Source: Terrabacter sp. Root181 | GTDB lineage: Bacteria > Actinomycetota > Actinomycetes > Actinomycetales > Dermatophilaceae | Assembly: GCF_001428505.1 (NCBI RefSeq) | Contig: NZ_LMHU01000011.1 | Span: forward strand, 128,822-192,821 | Direction: 5' to 3' | DNA length: 64,000 nt | In this document: positions 16,621 to 24,777 of the stretch, in pieces | Position numbering within the stretch: position 1 is the stretch's first letter | How the letters are laid out: each line of letters opens with the position of its first letter | Notes under the pieces: generated by a model | Database searches by the model: none | Told to the model about the DNA's origin: nothing | Seen by the model: only the letters and a program-made list of their open reading frames with translations | Position numbers and translations under genes: made by a program

Positions 16621-17328
16621 TCAGTCCGGGGCGGGGAAACGGACGTCGTCGATAGGGCCGGCGAAGACCCGACGCGCGATCTCCATGTGGCCGATGACGT
16701 AGCCGACACCGGAGGCGGCCCCCACGAGCGAGACGACCGCGGTGCCCGCTCCGGCGACGTCGGCGATGAGGGCACCGAGGGTGCCGGCCACGATCCCGTT
16801 GACGACCATGAGGAAGAACGCGGTGCTGCCCACGATGTGCAGCACGAGGTTGCGACGGTAGCCCAGCGAGTAGGTCTGCATGAGCCCGCGGTCGTCGTCA
16901 TGGACCGACGCCGTCAGGTAGGGCGCGATCTCCGGGGCGAGCTCGACGTAGGCGTGCCGCAGCCGGTTCATCGCCCGGATCAGGTCGGCATCCTCCCGGC
17001 TCGCGAGGTTGACCCTGATCGCCGTCAGCGAGCCCATGACCAGGGCGGCCGCCGCGAATCCGATGGCCATGACCCGGAACGGCGTGCCGAAGCCGGTGGC
17101 CTGCGCGGTCAGCGCCAGCACGACCAGGAAGGCGGACACGACGGTGAGGTAGATCGTGATCCGGCTCATGATCTCCGACCACGTCATCGAGCGGGTGCCG
17201 AGCAGGCTCCAGTGCTCGGTCGAGAGATAGACCGGCAGGCCCGGCGTCGTCGAGTCGCGCAGGCGGGGAGGGGTGCCGGGCCCCTCGGGGTCGGCGGACT
17301 GGCGTGCCGAAGGCGGCTCGTCGCTCAT
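16621..17328 (-). CDS. hypothetical membrane protein
   Basis: 235 residues with four hydrophobic helices: two in the middle (ISRITIYLTVVSAFLVVLAL, VMAIGFAAAALVMGSLTAI) and two near the C-terminus (LVLHIVGSTAFFLMVVNGIVAG, AVVSLVGAASGVGYVIGHM). The N-terminus (about 45 residues) is polar and Pro-rich, and a soluble stretch joins the helix pairs. No enzyme motif is seen and the family is not recognised. The ATG at 17328 is chosen since the frame upstream is the antisense of the neighbouring gene; GAGACCACG precedes it. Confidence 0.75.
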   Translation of the reverse strand: MSDEPPSARQSADPEGPGTPPRLRDSTTPGLPVYLSTEHWSLLGTRSMTWSEIMSRITIYLTVVSAFLVVLALTAQATGFGTPFRVMAIGFAAAALVMGSLTAIRVNLASREDADLIRAMNRLRHAYVELAPEIAPYLTASVHDDDRGLMQTYSLGYRRNLVLHIVGSTAFFLMVVNGIVAGTLGALIADVAGAGTAVVSLVGAASGVGYVIGHMEIARRVFAGPIDDVRFPAPD

Positions 17329-17475
17329 CGTGGTCTCCGTCCGTGCTCGGGGCCGGACGCCGAGCCGGCACCTCCGCACCAGTCTCGCGCCGGGTCGAGC
17401 TCGACACACGAGGTTTTCGGTCGGTGCCGGCAGGTCTCCATGGCAGGCGGCGGGGCTTGCTGTGAGGATGGCGGG

Positions 17476-17991
17476 ATGACGTGGACCGCGCCCGAGGTGT
17501 CGTTGCCGCAGTTCGAGCCCGTGGGGGACGAGCGGACACTCCTCGAGGCCAGGCTCGCCTGGCGACGGGCGGTGCTGCTCGACAAGTGCGCCGGCCTGAC
17601 CGGCGAGCAGCTCGCGGAGCGCTCCGTCCCGCCGTCCAACCTGTCGTTGCTCGGGCTGGTCAGGCACATGGCCAAGGTCGAGCGCGGGTGGTTCCGCGAG
17701 TTCATCGGCGGGGAGGAGCTCGAGCCCATGTACGACCCGGCGCTCGGGCCGGACGCCGACTTCGAGGACCTCGACCCCGCTCGCGCCCAGGCCGACTACG
17801 CGCGGCTGGTCGAGGAGTGCCGGCTGGCCGAGGCGGCGCTCGCGACGATCTCGCTGGACGAGGTCCTCGCGACCGGCAGCGGGCAGATGTCCGTGCGGGC
17901 CGTCGTGGGCCACATGATCTCGGAGTACGCCCAGCACATCGGGCACGCCGACCTGCTGCGGGAGTGCATCGACGGCCGGACGGACCGGTAG
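17476..17991 (+). CDS. DinB family protein (DUF664)
   Basis: 171 residues forming the four-helix DinB fold. The family's three metal-binding histidines appear in LGLVRHMAKVE (about residue 62) and in VVGHMISEYAQHIGHADLLRE near residues 142-160. Characterised relatives are thiol-dependent S-transferases that use mycothiol or bacillithiol; DUF664 members are common in actinobacteria and are usually annotated as mycothiol-related. The substrate is not known. A long open frame upstream (from 16687) is an antisense shadow. GAGGATGGCGGG precedes the ATG. Confidence 0.88.
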   Translation: MTWTAPEVSLPQFEPVGDERTLLEARLAWRRAVLLDKCAGLTGEQLAERSVPPSNLSLLGLVRHMAKVERGWFREFIGGEELEPMYDPALGPDADFEDLDPARAQADYARLVEECRLAEAALATISLDEVLATGSGQMSVRAVVGHMISEYAQHIGHADLLRECIDGRTDR

Positions 17992-18185
17992 GGCTCGACA
18001 CCGCCGAGCCGGGCGATGGCGGCCGTGGTGCTGCGCTGCCTCGGCAGAGGTGGCAGGCCGCTCCCGATGCATGGCTGCCACGCCGTGACTGAAGACACCA
18101 GCGAAACCGGTCGCGACTCACCCTTGACGCCCCCCCGGATGGCTGGAGGAGGATTCGGGTGAACCGTCTGATCCCTGGAGGAAAT

Positions 18186-18437
18186 ATGTCCGATCACACG
18201 ATCGCGTCCGACCATGAGCACGTTCCTGACGACGGCTGCGAGACCGTCGAGCATGGCGACCACCTCGACCACGTCCATGGCTCCGAACGTCACGCCGAGC
18301 AGGCCGTGCACACCGACCACGGCCACGTGCACGCCGAGGGTGACGGTTGCGAGACGGTCCAGCATGGCAACCACGTGGATCACCTGCACGATGGGCACCG
18401 CCACTACCAGCACGGCGACCACGTCGTCGAACACTGA
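18186..18437 (+). CDS. histidine-rich metal-binding small protein
   Basis: 83 residues, of which 21 are histidine and most others acidic. Two tandem copies of a roughly 24-residue unit are visible, DGCETVEHGDHLDHVHGSER and DGCETVQHGNHVDHLHDGHR, each with one Cys. Related short His-rich proteins in actinobacteria are often labelled zinc transporter permease but have no membrane helix, and neither does this one. A cytosolic Zn/Ni buffer or chaperone is the likely role. The ATG at 18186 has a strong TGGAGGAAAT site; the ATG/GTG codons upstream (18159) lack one. No transporter gene is adjacent. Confidence 0.75.
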   Translation: MSDHTIASDHEHVPDDGCETVEHGDHLDHVHGSERHAEQAVHTDHGHVHAEGDGCETVQHGNHVDHLHDGHRHYQHGDHVVEH

Positions 18438-18619
18438 GGCTCCACATCTGCCGCTGCCCTGGAACTCGACCAGGAGATGGCGACTGACCTGGACGAGCAC
18501 ATCTGGCGGCCAGCACGATCAATGACCCGGCCCGTGCGCTGACGGGGATGCTCGACCTGACGCGTGGTGAGCACGGCCACCTGCTCGCGAGGCTGCTCGA
18601 CGTCGTCCCCGGCCATGAC

Positions 18620-18666
18620 GAAGGGCCTGGTGGAAGGCGACTCCGTCGCTCTCCACCAAGCCCTTC
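18620..18666 (-). terminator. terminator of the tRNA-Pro gene
   Basis: Fifteen-base arms with one G-T pair (GAAGGGCCTGGTGGA at 18620-18634, inverse at 18652-18666), 17-base loop, just past the 3' end of the tRNA in its direction of transcription. Confidence 0.75.
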
Positions 18667-18669
18667 GGA

Positions 18670-18746
<77 letters not shown>

Positions 18747-18858
18747 GTGCTGCATCTACCCCTGATCCGTGGACCGGAGGCAGCAAGGAGAGATGCTAGC
18801 GCAGCCCCCCGCCCATCTCCGAATCGGGCTCGTCGACCGCCACGACGACCGTGCGGGT

Positions 18859-19797
18859 CTAGCCGTGCGAGCGGGGGACGAGCGTCAGGAGGATTGCCTC
18901 GGGACGGCAGGCCAGGCGTACGGGAGCGGTGGGCGCGGTGCCCAGCCCGGCGGACACCTCGAGCCACGCGGCGCCCTCGGGAGCCTGCGACGACGGCCGG
19001 GACCCGGCGCCCGGCCACCAGCGCGACAGACCCTTGACGCGGCCCGTGTCGAGGTCGCAGTTCGTCACGAGAGCGCCGTAGCCGGGCACGCAGACCTGCC
19101 CGCCGTGGGTGTGGCCGGCGACGATGAGGGCGGCGCCGTCGGAGGCGTACGCGTCGAGCACCCGCTGGTAGGGCGCGTGCGTCACGCCGAGCGTCAGGTC
19201 CGCGTCGGGCGAGGCCGGACCGCGCACGAGGTCGAGGCGGTCGTAGCCGAGGTGGGGGTCGTCGACGCCGCGGACGTCGATCCGCAGGCCGCGCACGGTG
19301 AGCGAGTCGCGACGGTTCGTCAGGTCGACCCAACCGCGAGAGCCGAGGCCGCGCACGAGGTCGGCGGTGGGGAGCCGCTGCGTCGTGCCGATGCCCTTCG
19401 CGAAGTTGCGGGTCAGGTAGCCGAGGGGGTTCTTCAGCTTCGGGGCGAAGTAGTCGTTGGACCCGAGGACGAAGACGCCGGGGATGCCGAGGAGCCGGTC
19501 GTACGCGTCGAGCAGGGCGGGCACCGCATCGGGCGCCGCGATGTTGTCGCCCGTCGTGATGACGAGGTCGGGGTCGAGCGACGCGAGGCCGTGCACCCAC
19601 GAGCGCTTCGCGCGCTGGCGCGGCAGCAGGTGCAGGTCGGACAGGTGCAGCACCCGCAGCGGCTCTGCGCCGTCGGGCAGCACCGGCACGTCGAAACGAC
19701 GCAGCACGAAGGCGTTGCGCTCGACGAGCGAGGCCCAGCCGAGCACCCCGGCGCCGGCGATCCCCAGGCCCAGGACGGTCTTGGTCACGGCACGCAT
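18859..19797 (-). CDS. metallophosphoesterase (YkuE/Rv3683-like)
   Basis: A calcineurin-like phosphoesterase of 312 residues with an N-terminal membrane anchor (VTKTVLGLGIAGAGVLGWASL). The dimetal site is clear: LHLSDLHL, TTGDN, a GSNDYF in place of the usual GNHD, THAPYQR, and GHTHGGQV. The family hydrolyses phosphoesters or phospholipid head groups outside the cytosol. In M. tuberculosis the homolog Rv3683 lies by ponA2, as here with yqeY between, so a cell-envelope role is likely but unproven. The GSND substitution is seen directly. Start: the ATG at 19797 has GAGG 9 bases upstream; an ATG at 19806 has no room for a site. Confidence 0.88.
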   Translation of the reverse strand: MRAVTKTVLGLGIAGAGVLGWASLVERNAFVLRRFDVPVLPDGAEPLRVLHLSDLHLLPRQRAKRSWVHGLASLDPDLVITTGDNIAAPDAVPALLDAYDRLLGIPGVFVLGSNDYFAPKLKNPLGYLTRNFAKGIGTTQRLPTADLVRGLGSRGWVDLTNRRDSLTVRGLRIDVRGVDDPHLGYDRLDLVRGPASPDADLTLGVTHAPYQRVLDAYASDGAALIVAGHTHGGQVCVPGYGALVTNCDLDTGRVKGLSRWWPGAGSRPSSQAPEGAAWLEVSAGLGTAPTAPVRLACRPEAILLTLVPRSHG

Positions 19798-19865
19798 GGG
19801 GCCCATCCTCGCACCCGGGGGCGCGACCCCTGACAAACCGGTCGGGCCCCGCGTGGCCGACCTGA

Positions 19866-19871
19866 CAGACT
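19866..19871 (+). promoter_or_regulatory. -10 element of a leaderless promoter
   Basis: CAGACT lies 6 bases before the ATG of the yqeY-like gene; there is no Shine-Dalgarno site. Confidence 0.4.
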
Positions 19872-19877
19872 GGCCCC

Positions 19878-20333
19878 ATGAGCACCCTCAAGGAGCAGCT
19901 GAAGTCCGACCTCACGTCCGCGATGCGCGAGCGGGACCAGGTCCGGGCCGGCTCGCTGCGGATGGCCCTCACCGCCGTCACGAACGAGGAGGTCGCCGGC
20001 ACCGAGCACCGCGAGCTCACCGACGACGACGTGCTCAAGGTCCTCACCAAGGAGGCCAAGAAGCGACGCGAGGCCGCCACGGCATACGTCGGCGCGGGAC
20101 GCCCGGAGCTCGCGGCCAAGGAGGACGCCGAGCTCGCCGTCCTCGAGGCGTACCTCCCGAAGCAGCTGGGCGACGACGAGCTCGAGGCGATCGTCCGCGA
20201 GGCCGTCACGGCCTCCGGAGCCACGGGTATGCCGAAGATGGGACTCGCGATGAAGGCCGCCAACGCTGCCGTGGCCGGCCGCGCCGAGGGTGGACGCGTC
20301 GCTGCCATCGTGCGCCGCGTCCTGGCCGGCTGA
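19878..20333 (+). CDS. GatB/YqeY domain-containing protein
   Basis: A 151-residue free-standing YqeY protein, the helical domain that also ends GatB of the tRNA amidotransferase. It starts STLKEQLKSDLTSAMRERDQVRAGSLRMAL and carries the conserved LTDDDVLKVLTKEAKKRREA, EAYLPKQLGDDELEAIV and GMPKMGLAMKAAN regions, with full family length. A role in tRNA-dependent amidation or tRNA binding is proposed for the family. It lies between the divergent metallophosphoesterase gene and convergent ponA2, and is probably transcribed leaderless. One GTATGCC copy (20227) encodes Gly-Met-Pro here. Confidence 0.93.
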   Translation: MSTLKEQLKSDLTSAMRERDQVRAGSLRMALTAVTNEEVAGTEHRELTDDDVLKVLTKEAKKRREAATAYVGAGRPELAAKEDAELAVLEAYLPKQLGDDELEAIVREAVTASGATGMPKMGLAMKAANAAVAGRAEGGRVAAIVRRVLAG

Positions 20334-20449
20334 CTCCGGCTGCCCGCGCTGTGCGGCACCGTGATGATCATCCTCGCGAGGCGGTGGCGCCGACGGGAGC
20401 GCTGCGACGCGCGTCACGCGTGGGCCGTGATGCCCGGTGCACCGAAGAC

Positions 20450-20486
20450 GACGAAGGCCCGACGCGGATCGCGTCGGGCCTTCGTC
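20450..20486. terminator. bidirectional terminator hairpin
   Basis: A perfect 16-base stem GACGAAGGCCCGACGC with inverse at 20471-20486 and a 5-base loop, between convergent yqeY and ponA2. Confidence 0.9.
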
Positions 20487-20495
20487 ATCGCTGGG

Positions 20496-22937
20496 TCAGC
20501 CGCGGCCTGGTGGCTTCGTCGGTTTGCCGCCCGGTTTGCCGGGCCCGGTGTTGCCGCCACCTCCGGTGCCGCCGGTGCCGCCCGTGCCGCCTGGTTTGAT
20601 GATGGTCGTCTGGGGCTGGGGGAGCTGCTGCCGGTCAGCGCCGCGTGAGGTGTAGATCGTCACGAAGCTGCCGCTCGGCGCCTGGCCGTAGGGCGAGGTC
20701 CCGGCGACGAGGCCGTTCGGCACCGACGAGCTCATCGTGCCACCGACGCCCGCGGAGAAGCCGGCCGCCTGGAGCGTCGTGATGGCATCGCCGACCGACA
20801 TGCCCGTGACGCTCGGGATGTCGACCTGGTCGCCCTTCAGCAGCTTGTCGGACGGTTCGCCGAACTTGACGTCGGGCTGGCCGTCAAGGGCCCTGTTCAT
20901 GATGGCCTTCCAGATCGGTGCAGCGATGGCTGCACCGTGCATGACCGGGTAGAACTCGCCGCCGACGCGGACGTTCTTCATGACTCGCGTCACCGGGTCG
21001 TACGGCGTACCGACCCAGACCGCCGTCACGAGCTGCGGCGTGTAGCCCACGAACCACGACTCGTTGTTGTTGTTCGCCGTTCCGGTCTTGCCGGCCGACT
21101 GGCGGTTGCCGTCGTCGAGCTGGTTGCGGATGCCCGACCCGTTGGTCATGTTGTACTCGAGGAACTTGTCGGTGGCGCGGGCGACGTCGGGCTCGACGAC
21201 CTGGTCGCACTTGGAGGCCGGCAGCGCGATGTTCTTGCCGCCTTGCGTGATCTTCGTGACGGCGACCATCGGGCACTTCTTGCCCTCGGCTGCGAGCACG
21301 CCGTAGGCGTGCGCGACGCCCTGCGGGGAGACGTCGTCGCCACCGAGGATGTACTGCGGGGCGTACTTGCCGATCGTCTGGCCGTCAGCGCGGTGCAGCC
21401 CGAGACGGATCATCGTGTCGCGGACCTTGCAGCCGCCGAGCTGCTCGACGAGGGCGACGAACGCGGTGTTGGTCGACAGCGCCGTCGCCTCCATGAGCGA
21501 GATCTTGCCGCCCTTGAACGGCGTGTCGTTGCGGACCTTCCAGGGCTCACCCGGGCCGCAGTTCTTGGTGCCGCCGGGCCACTCCTTGGGCGTGTACGTC
21601 GCCTTGCTCTCGCCGCCGGCGGCCTTGGCGTCGACCGACGACTTCGTGTTCATGCCGGACTGCATGGCCGTCACCAGCGCGAACGCCTTGGCCGTCGAGC
21701 CGAACTGGAAGCCGCCGGACCCGCCGTACTTCTTGTCGAGCGCCCAGTTGATGCCCGTCTCACCGCCGGCGTCCTTGCTGACGGAGTACGAGGTGTTCTG
21801 GGCGAAGGCGAGCACCTTGCCGGTGTTGGGGTCGGCGACGTAGGCCGCGGAACCGATGCGGGCCTTGTTGCCGATCGGCACCTTCTTGGTGATCTCCTTC
21901 TGCGCGTAGTCCTGCAGCTTGGGATCGAGCGTCGTCGTGATGGTGACGCCGCCGCGGTAGAGGGTCCGCTTGCGCTCCTCGACCGTCTTGCCGAGCTGCG
22001 GCATGGCCAGGGCGTAGTTGACGATGAAGTCACACCAGTACGGGTAGGGCGAGGCGAGGCACGTGCTCTTGGGCTGCGTCACGCGCATGTCCTGCTTGAG
22101 CGTGCGCTTCTTGGCGGCCTGCCACTGCTTGTCGGTGATCTTGCCGAGCTCGTGCATGCGGTCGAGCACGACGTTGCGTCGGGCCACGGCCTTCTTCGGG
22201 AAGTTCACGGGGTCCGTCGTGCCGGGGTTCTGCGTCAGTCCGGCGAGGAGCGCCGCCTGGGACAGGCTCAGCCTGCTCGCCGGGACGCTGAAGTAGTGCT
22301 GGGCCGCGGCCTCGACGCCGTAGGCGCGGTCGCCGTAGTAGACGAGGTTGAGGTAGCCCTCGAGGATCTGGTCCTTCGACAGCTTCTTCTCCAGCGTGAT
22401 GGCGTACTTCAGCTCCTTGAGCTTGCGCATGTAGTCCTTCTTGACGGCCTCGGCGGCCGCCTCCTCGTTGCCGGAGCTGAGGGCGGAGTACTGGAGCGAG
22501 ATCTTGACGTACTGCTGGGTGAGCGACGAGGCGCCGACCGAGGAGCCGTTGCGCAGGTTGGAGATGACGGCGCGGGCGGTGCCCTGGATGTCGATGCCAC
22601 CGTGGTCGTAGAAGCGGTGGTCCTCGATCGCGACCTGGGCCTCGCGCATGATCGGCGCGATCCTGGTCAGCGGCACGACCGTGCGGTTCTGCTCCTGCGG
22701 CGTGGCGATGACGGTGCCGTCGGCCGCGAGGATGCGCGAGGTCTGGGCCAGCGGGTCGGTCGTGAACTCGCTCGGGAGCTCGTTGAAGACGTCGACCCCG
22801 CTGCGGGCGAGGGCGCCCGTGGCGCCCACCGCGGGCATCACCAGGCCGGCGGCGAGCAGGCCGAGCACGAGCGCGGACGCGAGGAACGCGCCGAGCAGGC
22901 TGATGACGCCGCCGATCGAGGTAGTGCGTGAAGACAT
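20496..22937 (-). CDS. ponA2: bifunctional penicillin-binding protein with PASTA domain (PonA2-like)
   Basis: A class A PBP of 813 residues that polymerises and crosslinks peptidoglycan. Order: short cytoplasmic tail and one membrane helix (about 8-40); glycosyltransferase 51 domain with the catalytic EDHRFYDHGGID, SLTQQYVK and KKLSKDQILEGYLN; transpeptidase with GSTAK (Ser414, Lys417), STN, and KTGT (Lys617); one C-terminal PASTA domain (about 695-765); and a Pro/Gly tail of TGG and GKPGG repeats. The synteny with whiB4 and the two ATPases matches M. tuberculosis ponA2 (Rv3682). It is divergent from whiB4 across a spacer with two palindromes. Confidence 0.93.
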   Translation of the reverse strand: MSSRTTSIGGVISLLGAFLASALVLGLLAAGLVMPAVGATGALARSGVDVFNELPSEFTTDPLAQTSRILAADGTVIATPQEQNRTVVPLTRIAPIMREAQVAIEDHRFYDHGGIDIQGTARAVISNLRNGSSVGASSLTQQYVKISLQYSALSSGNEEAAAEAVKKDYMRKLKELKYAITLEKKLSKDQILEGYLNLVYYGDRAYGVEAAAQHYFSVPASRLSLSQAALLAGLTQNPGTTDPVNFPKKAVARRNVVLDRMHELGKITDKQWQAAKKRTLKQDMRVTQPKSTCLASPYPYWCDFIVNYALAMPQLGKTVEERKRTLYRGGVTITTTLDPKLQDYAQKEITKKVPIGNKARIGSAAYVADPNTGKVLAFAQNTSYSVSKDAGGETGINWALDKKYGGSGGFQFGSTAKAFALVTAMQSGMNTKSSVDAKAAGGESKATYTPKEWPGGTKNCGPGEPWKVRNDTPFKGGKISLMEATALSTNTAFVALVEQLGGCKVRDTMIRLGLHRADGQTIGKYAPQYILGGDDVSPQGVAHAYGVLAAEGKKCPMVAVTKITQGGKNIALPASKCDQVVEPDVARATDKFLEYNMTNGSGIRNQLDDGNRQSAGKTGTANNNNESWFVGYTPQLVTAVWVGTPYDPVTRVMKNVRVGGEFYPVMHGAAIAAPIWKAIMNRALDGQPDVKFGEPSDKLLKGDQVDIPSVTGMSVGDAITTLQAAGFSAGVGGTMSSSVPNGLVAGTSPYGQAPSGSFVTIYTSRGADRQQLPQPQTTIIKPGGTGGTGGTGGGGNTGPGKPGGKPTKPPGRG

Positions 22938-23050
22938 GGGCCCAAGGGTAACCGCTCACCCTATGGCCACAGTTTCTCCGCAGCCACCCGGGTCTGCGGG
23001 TGTCTCAAACGGGCCGTTCGCGCCTCGGATGACCATGGCGCCGGCCCCGA

Positions 23051-23094
23051 GGTGACTAGTCACCGTCTCAACTAAATGGTCCATAGGTGCTATG
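23051..23094. promoter_or_regulatory. two palindromes in the ponA2-whiB4 divergent promoter region
   Basis: GGTGACTAGTCACC (23051-23064) is a perfect 14-bp palindrome and CATAGGTGCTATG (23082-23094) a perfect 5-3-5 dyad. They lie in the 284-base gap between the divergent starts, upstream of a TAATGT (23116-23121) that could be the whiB4 -10. They may bind a dimeric regulator of either gene. Confidence 0.5.
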
Positions 23095-23221
23095 TCGGGC
23101 CGGGGCCAGCGCTCGTAATGTCTCGTTTGGGCCTTAGGGGGGTCCACTTGATCAGGATCGGTGGGACGGTCCGCGGTCAGTCCGGATGTCATGGGAGGCG
23201 CCGGGCGGGGAGGGGTAAACA

Positions 23222-23527
23222 ATGAGTGCTGTCGCAATCGTGGATCCGTGGGTGGACGAGTGGGCCAGTCAGGCCAGCTGTTCAGGCACGGACCCGGATG
23301 CTCTGTTCGTCCGAGGCAAGGCCCAGCACGACGCGAAGGCCGTCTGCAAGACGTGTCCGGTCCTCGCGCAGTGCCTGGCCGAGGCTCTCGACAACCGGAC
23401 CGAGTTCGGCGTCTGGGGAGGCATGACCGAGCGCGAGCGTCGGGCCCTGCTGCGCAAGCGGCCGGACATCACCTCGTGGAAGTCGGCGCTCCGGGCGGGC
23501 ATGGCCTCACAGGTCAAGCACGACTGA
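23222..23527 (+). CDS. whiB4: WhiB family iron-sulfur transcription factor (WhiB4-like)
   Basis: A 101-residue Wbl protein. The four cluster-binding cysteines are Cys20, Cys42, Cys45 and Cys51 (C-X21-C-X2-C-X5-C), followed by the turn GVWGGMTERERRALLRKR and a basic C-terminus. Wbl proteins bind a redox- and NO-sensitive 4Fe-4S cluster and regulate with the sigma factor. The position beside ponA2 and the two ArsA-like ATPases is the same as whiB4 (Rv3681c) in M. tuberculosis, where it controls the oxidative stress response. The ATG has a GGAGGGG site with about 7-base spacing and a leader of about 100 bases. Confidence 0.93.
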   Translation: MSAVAIVDPWVDEWASQASCSGTDPDALFVRGKAQHDAKAVCKTCPVLAQCLAEALDNRTEFGVWGGMTERERRALLRKRPDITSWKSALRAGMASQVKHD

Positions 23528-23601
23528 GCCGCATCCACACCGACCGGTCTCCGGTCGCACGAGCCATACGTGAGCGGGGCCGTGGCCACCTGAGGGGTGG
23601 T

Positions 23602-24777
23602 TCACGACCCCCCTAGCGCGTGTCCGATCTCGCGCAGGCTGTCGAGGTCGTGGACGTCGCGTCCCAGCGCGGGCACGTTCACCACGGGTATGCCGGGGTG
23701 TGACCGTGAGAAGCGGTCCGCGAGCTCCCGCTGTCGCTCGGCCGTGCGCACGAGCGATGCGTGGAGCCGCAGCAGGCCGGCGGCGTTCGACGCCGACTTC
23801 GGACCTCCGCCCTCCTCGAGCGACTCCGCGGCGGCGAGCGCCCGTGACGGGGTGACTCCGGTCGCCGAGACGCGGCCGATGCGGTTGACGACGAGCCCGG
23901 CGAGCGGCATACCGTCCGCCTCGAGGCGGTCGACGAAGTAGGACGCCTCGCGGAGCGCGTCGCGCTCGGGTGCGGCGACGACGAGGAAGGCCGTGCCCTG
24001 CTCGGACAGCAGCCGGTACGTCTCGTCGGCGCGCTCGCGGAAGCCGCCGAACATCGTGTCGAGGGCGTTGACGAAGGTCTGGACGTCGCTGAGCATCTGG
24101 CCGCCGAGGATCTTCGTCATCGCGCCGGTCACGATCTGCACGCCGACGCCGAAGACCTTGAGGCCTGCGCGGCCGCCCGCCTTGGCCGGCGCCGTGAGCA
24201 GGCGGATGAACCGTCCGTCGAGGAAGCTGCCGAGCCGGTTGGGGGCGTCGAGGAAGTCCAGGGCCGACCGGGACGGCGGGGTGTCGACGACGATGAGGTC
24301 CCACGGGGCGTCCTCGGTGCCGGCGCTCGCCTTGAGCTGCCCGAGCTTCTCCATCGCCATGTACTCCTGCGTGCCGGCGAAGGAGCTGCTCACGGCCTGG
24401 TAGAAGGGGTTGGCGAGGATCTGCTCGGCCTTGCCCGGCTCGGAGTGGGCGATGACGACCTCGTCGAAGGTCCGCTTCATGTCGAGCATCATCGCGTGGA
24501 GGCTGCCGCCCGCGGAGGTGTCGATGTCGGTGACCGGCCGGGGTGTGTTGTCGAGCTCGGTGAGGCCGAGCGACTGGGCCAGACGACGAGCCGGGTCGAT
24601 CGTCAGGACGACCACCTTGCGACCCGACTCGGCGGCGCGCAGGCCCAGGGCCGCGGCCGTCGTCGTCTTGCCGACGCCGCCCGAGCCGCAGCAGACGACG
24701 ATCTGGGTCGCGGGGTCGTCGATGAGCGCGTCGACGTCGAGCGCCGGAGCCTTGCTCGAGACGGGGCCGGGGCTCAT
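23602..24777 (-). CDS. ArsA/GET3-like anion-transporting ATPase (Rv3680-like)
   Basis: A SIMIBI-class ATPase of 391 residues. The P-loop is GSGGVGKTTT at 31-40, with Ser32 where the deviant Walker A motif usually has the signature Lys. TIDPARRLAQSLGL is the switch/A-loop region, and VDTPPSRSALDFLDAP the DTPP Walker B motif. The upstream partner gene does have that lysine, so the two products may form a heterodimer in which only one contributes it; that is an inference. No arsR/arsB genes are present, so arsenic transport is unlikely. The actinobacterial pair next to whiB4 is conserved (Rv3679-Rv3680). The ATG overlaps the stop of the upstream gene by 4 bases. Confidence 0.9.
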   Translation of the reverse strand: MSPGPVSSKAPALDVDALIDDPATQIVVCCGSGGVGKTTTAAALGLRAAESGRKVVVLTIDPARRLAQSLGLTELDNTPRPVTDIDTSAGGSLHAMMLDMKRTFDEVVIAHSEPGKAEQILANPFYQAVSSSFAGTQEYMAMEKLGQLKASAGTEDAPWDLIVVDTPPSRSALDFLDAPNRLGSFLDGRFIRLLTAPAKAGGRAGLKVFGVGVQIVTGAMTKILGGQMLSDVQTFVNALDTMFGGFRERADETYRLLSEQGTAFLVVAAPERDALREASYFVDRLEADGMPLAGLVVNRIGRVSATGVTPSRALAAAESLEEGGGPKSASNAAGLLRLHASLVRTAERQRELADRFSRSHPGIPVVNVPALGRDVHDLDSLREIGHALGGS

